From: Methylocaldum marinum
GTDB taxonomy: Bacteria; Pseudomonadota; Gammaproteobacteria; Methylococcales; Methylococcaceae
Length of the DNA stretch: 64,000 nucleotides
Direction of reading: 5' to 3'
NCBI RefSeq assembly: GCF_003584645.1
Contig: NZ_AP017928.1
Location: 5,345,501 to 5,409,500 of the forward strand
Position 1 is the first letter of the stretch. Each line of letters starts with the position of its first letter. Position numbers and translations under genes: made by a program. Of the stretch, positions 62,585-64,000 are shown piece by piece. Under the pieces are notes generated by a model. The model worked only from the letters and a program-made list of their open reading frames with translations, ran no database searches and was not told where the DNA came from.

Positions 62585-63406
62585 TCAGCGGCAACGCAGT
62601 TTGCGATGGGTCAGGGCGGGAAAGGCGGCCCGCACTTTCTGCAGCCGGTCGGGGTCGAACTCGGCGGTCACCGCGCCGGCGCCCTGAGGAAGGACGCCGA
62701 GCACTTGACCCCAAGGGTCCACGATCATGCTGTGACCGAAGGTTTCGCGGCCGTTGACATGAAATCCGCCCTGGTTGGCGGCGATCGTGTAGCACAGGTT
62801 TTCGATCGACCGGGCGCGAACCAGAGTCTCCCAGTGGGCGGCACCGGTTTGGGCGGTAAAAGCCGAAGGAACGACGAGAATGTCCATGCCGACCTCCGCC
62901 ATCTGCCGGAACAGCTCGGGAAAGCGTAGATCGTAGCAAATCGAAAGGCCGAGCCTTCCGAACGGAGTGTCGAGGACCAGCGCCTCGCTGCCCGCGTCTA
63001 TGGTATTGGACTCGTGATACTTCTCTTCAGTGCCCGGAACATTGACGTCGAACAAATGGATCTTGTCGTAGCGGCCCGCTCGATTGCCCTTGTCGTTGTA
63101 AACGAGACAGGCGGCCCGGACTTTGTCGTTGCCGGCGCGGATCGGCATGGTGCCGCCGACCAGCCAGACCTTCAGCCGCTCCGCGGTTTTCGCCAGAAAA
63201 TCCTGGATCGGGCCGGACCCGTCGGTTTCGGCAACGGCCAGTTTGTCGGTTTCGGATTGACCCATGATGGCGAAATTTTCCGGGAGTACGATCAGGGCGG
63301 CACCCGCGGAAGCGGCTTTTTCGATCAGTCGCCCCGCTTCGATGAGGTTGGCGCTGACATTGGGGCTGGAAGCCATCTGGATGGCGGCGAAAACCGTTTT
63401 ACTCAT
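62585..63406 (-). CDS. Carbon-nitrogen hydrolase (nitrilase superfamily, Nit-like)
   Basis: 273 residues from the ATG at 63404-63406. The Glu-Lys-Cys triad is present: Glu in LPENFAIMG, Lys in YDKIHLFDV, Cys in LSICYDLRFPELF. By homology to Nit1-type proteins it may be a deaminated-glutathione amidase; this is inference. It overlaps the end of the yhdP-like gene by 8 bp and precedes tldD, a conserved neighbourhood. Confidence 0.92.
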   Translation of the reverse strand: MSKTVFAAIQMASSPNVSANLIEAGRLIEKAASAGAALIVLPENFAIMGQSETDKLAVAETDGSGPIQDFLAKTAERLKVWLVGGTMPIRAGNDKVRAACLVYNDKGNRAGRYDKIHLFDVNVPGTEEKYHESNTIDAGSEALVLDTPFGRLGLSICYDLRFPELFRQMAEVGMDILVVPSAFTAQTGAAHWETLVRARSIENLCYTIAANQGGFHVNGRETFGHSMIVDPWGQVLGVLPQGAGAVTAEFDPDRLQKVRAAFPALTHRKLRCR

Positions 63407-64000
63407 TCGTTTCTTTCTCCGTTTCGGTCCCAAAACCTGATAAATCTTTCATGCCGCTCCAGGCCCGGTCGAGGATGTCGAGCGGCATGTTGCTGCTGAT
63501 TTTGGTGATTTGCGGTTCGTCCCAACTACCCTTGACGGCGTAGTGAGTCGCGGTAATGCTGTCCACTTCCTCGCCGACCAGCTGCTGTGCCAGAAGCACG
63601 GCGGCGCCGACTGCGGGTCCGCCGGCCAAGGCGCCGGCAATGGGCAGGGCAACGCTGGTGTGGGGTATGACGGTGACGATCTGATCCAAATCTCGCGTCA
63701 CCAGTCCGGCACGGCCGTTGATGACGATTTTGGCGGGAACGGCATCGATTAGAAAACCTTTCGTTACGGCTTGACCCCCGCCGAGCTGAAAGGTTCCCAG
63801 GACGTTGTCGTAGGCCAAGCCCTTACCGAACAGGTCGCTGAAATCGAAAGATAGCCTGCGCCACAGTGTGTCCAAGTTTAACATACCCAGCACCCGCCCG
63901 AATCCGGGCTCGATCTTGAGAATTGCCCCCTTGCCCAGCTTCATCCGGATGTCGCCGGCAACGCCGGCAGGCGAAAATTGCTGGGGCGCGCCCAGCCAGG
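63399..64000 (-). CDS. YhdP-family envelope protein, C-terminal part
   Basis: Only about 200 residues are in the window; the frame continues off the right edge. Features of the AsmA-like/YhdP C-terminus are GRVLGMLNLDTLWRRLSFDFSDLFGKGLAYD, PHTSVALPIAGALAGGPAVGAAVLLAQQLVG and YAVKGSWDEPQI. YhdP is a long bridge-like protein that moves phospholipid to the outer membrane. Its place before nitrilase-tldD is the expected one. Confidence 0.85.
   Translation of the reverse strand, partial: WLGAPQQFSPAGVAGDIRMKLGKGAILKIEPGFGRVLGMLNLDTLWRRLSFDFSDLFGKGLAYDNVLGTFQLGGGQAVTKGFLIDAVPAKIVINGRAGLVTRDLDQIVTVIPHTSVALPIAGALAGGPAVGAAVLLAQQLVGEEVDSITATHYAVKGSWDEPQITKISSNMPLDILDRAWSGMKDLSGFGTETEKETNE

Overview
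The window is about 64 kb of GC-rich chromosome from a gammaproteobacterium. The evidence is the ubiquinone genes ubiA, ubiC, ubiE, ubiJ and ubiB, hslVU, glnE, spoT with rpoZ, and the yhdP-nitrilase-tldD-pmbA block. A PEP-CTERM sorting signal, an ETF/ETF-QO operon, a di-heme peroxidase and a lexA-imuA-imuB-dnaE2 mutagenesis cassette would suit an environmental lineage such as a Methylococcales methanotroph. No methane or methanol oxidation gene is present, so that placement is inference.

Layout. 1-3.4 kb is an AT-richer, gene-poor scar. It holds a gene tail, a PEP-CTERM gene broken in a 7-G run, about 800 bp without a gene, and an unknown gene cut by a decayed IS1-family element. 3.5-9.6 kb holds a two-domain kinase overlapping rnd, then etfB-etfA-etfQO. 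9.9-25.2 kb is housekeeping, all on the minus strand: ubiC-ubiA, panB, recG, ridA, spoT, rpoZ, a thioredoxin-like gene running into pgk, ubiE-ubiJ-ubiB, a DUF971 gene and hslVU. 25.3-36.6 kb holds an rRNA methyltransferase, a membrane-anchored cyclic-nucleotide-binding/rhodanese/coiled-coil protein, an HtrA protease, ilvE, glnE and three poorly known genes. 36.7-43.1 kb is the SOS mutasome cassette on the minus strand (lexA, imuA, imuB, dnaE2), with small repeats wedged between its genes. 43.4-52.2 kb holds a di-heme peroxidase-like protein, fabI and a YejABEF-type peptide ABC transporter. 52.3-59.5 kb holds an HbpS-like protein, an orphan solute-binding protein and a glycan set (flippase, methyltransferase, two glycosyltransferases). 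59.6-64 kb is pmbA, tldD, a nitrilase and the end of yhdP.

How the genes work together. ETF and ETF-QO feed electrons into the quinone pool that the ubi genes build. The lexA cassette couples DNA damage to error-prone synthesis by DnaE2 with ImuA and ImuB. TldD and PmbA form one protease. The Yej-type genes form a complete importer, and the flippase and glycosyltransferases are part of a surface-glycan pathway.

Most notable signals: (1) a thioredoxin-like ORF and pgk overlap by 130 bp; pgk has no ATG of its own and a one-base slip in an 8-C run would fuse the two; (2) a perfect 12-bp inverted repeat abuts the lexA start codon, with no Shine-Dalgarno sequence; (3) a MITE-like element and dispersed hairpin repeats lie inside the mutasome operon and elsewhere; (4) the 806-residue sensor-like membrane protein. 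No CRISPR array, rRNA or tRNA was recognised.
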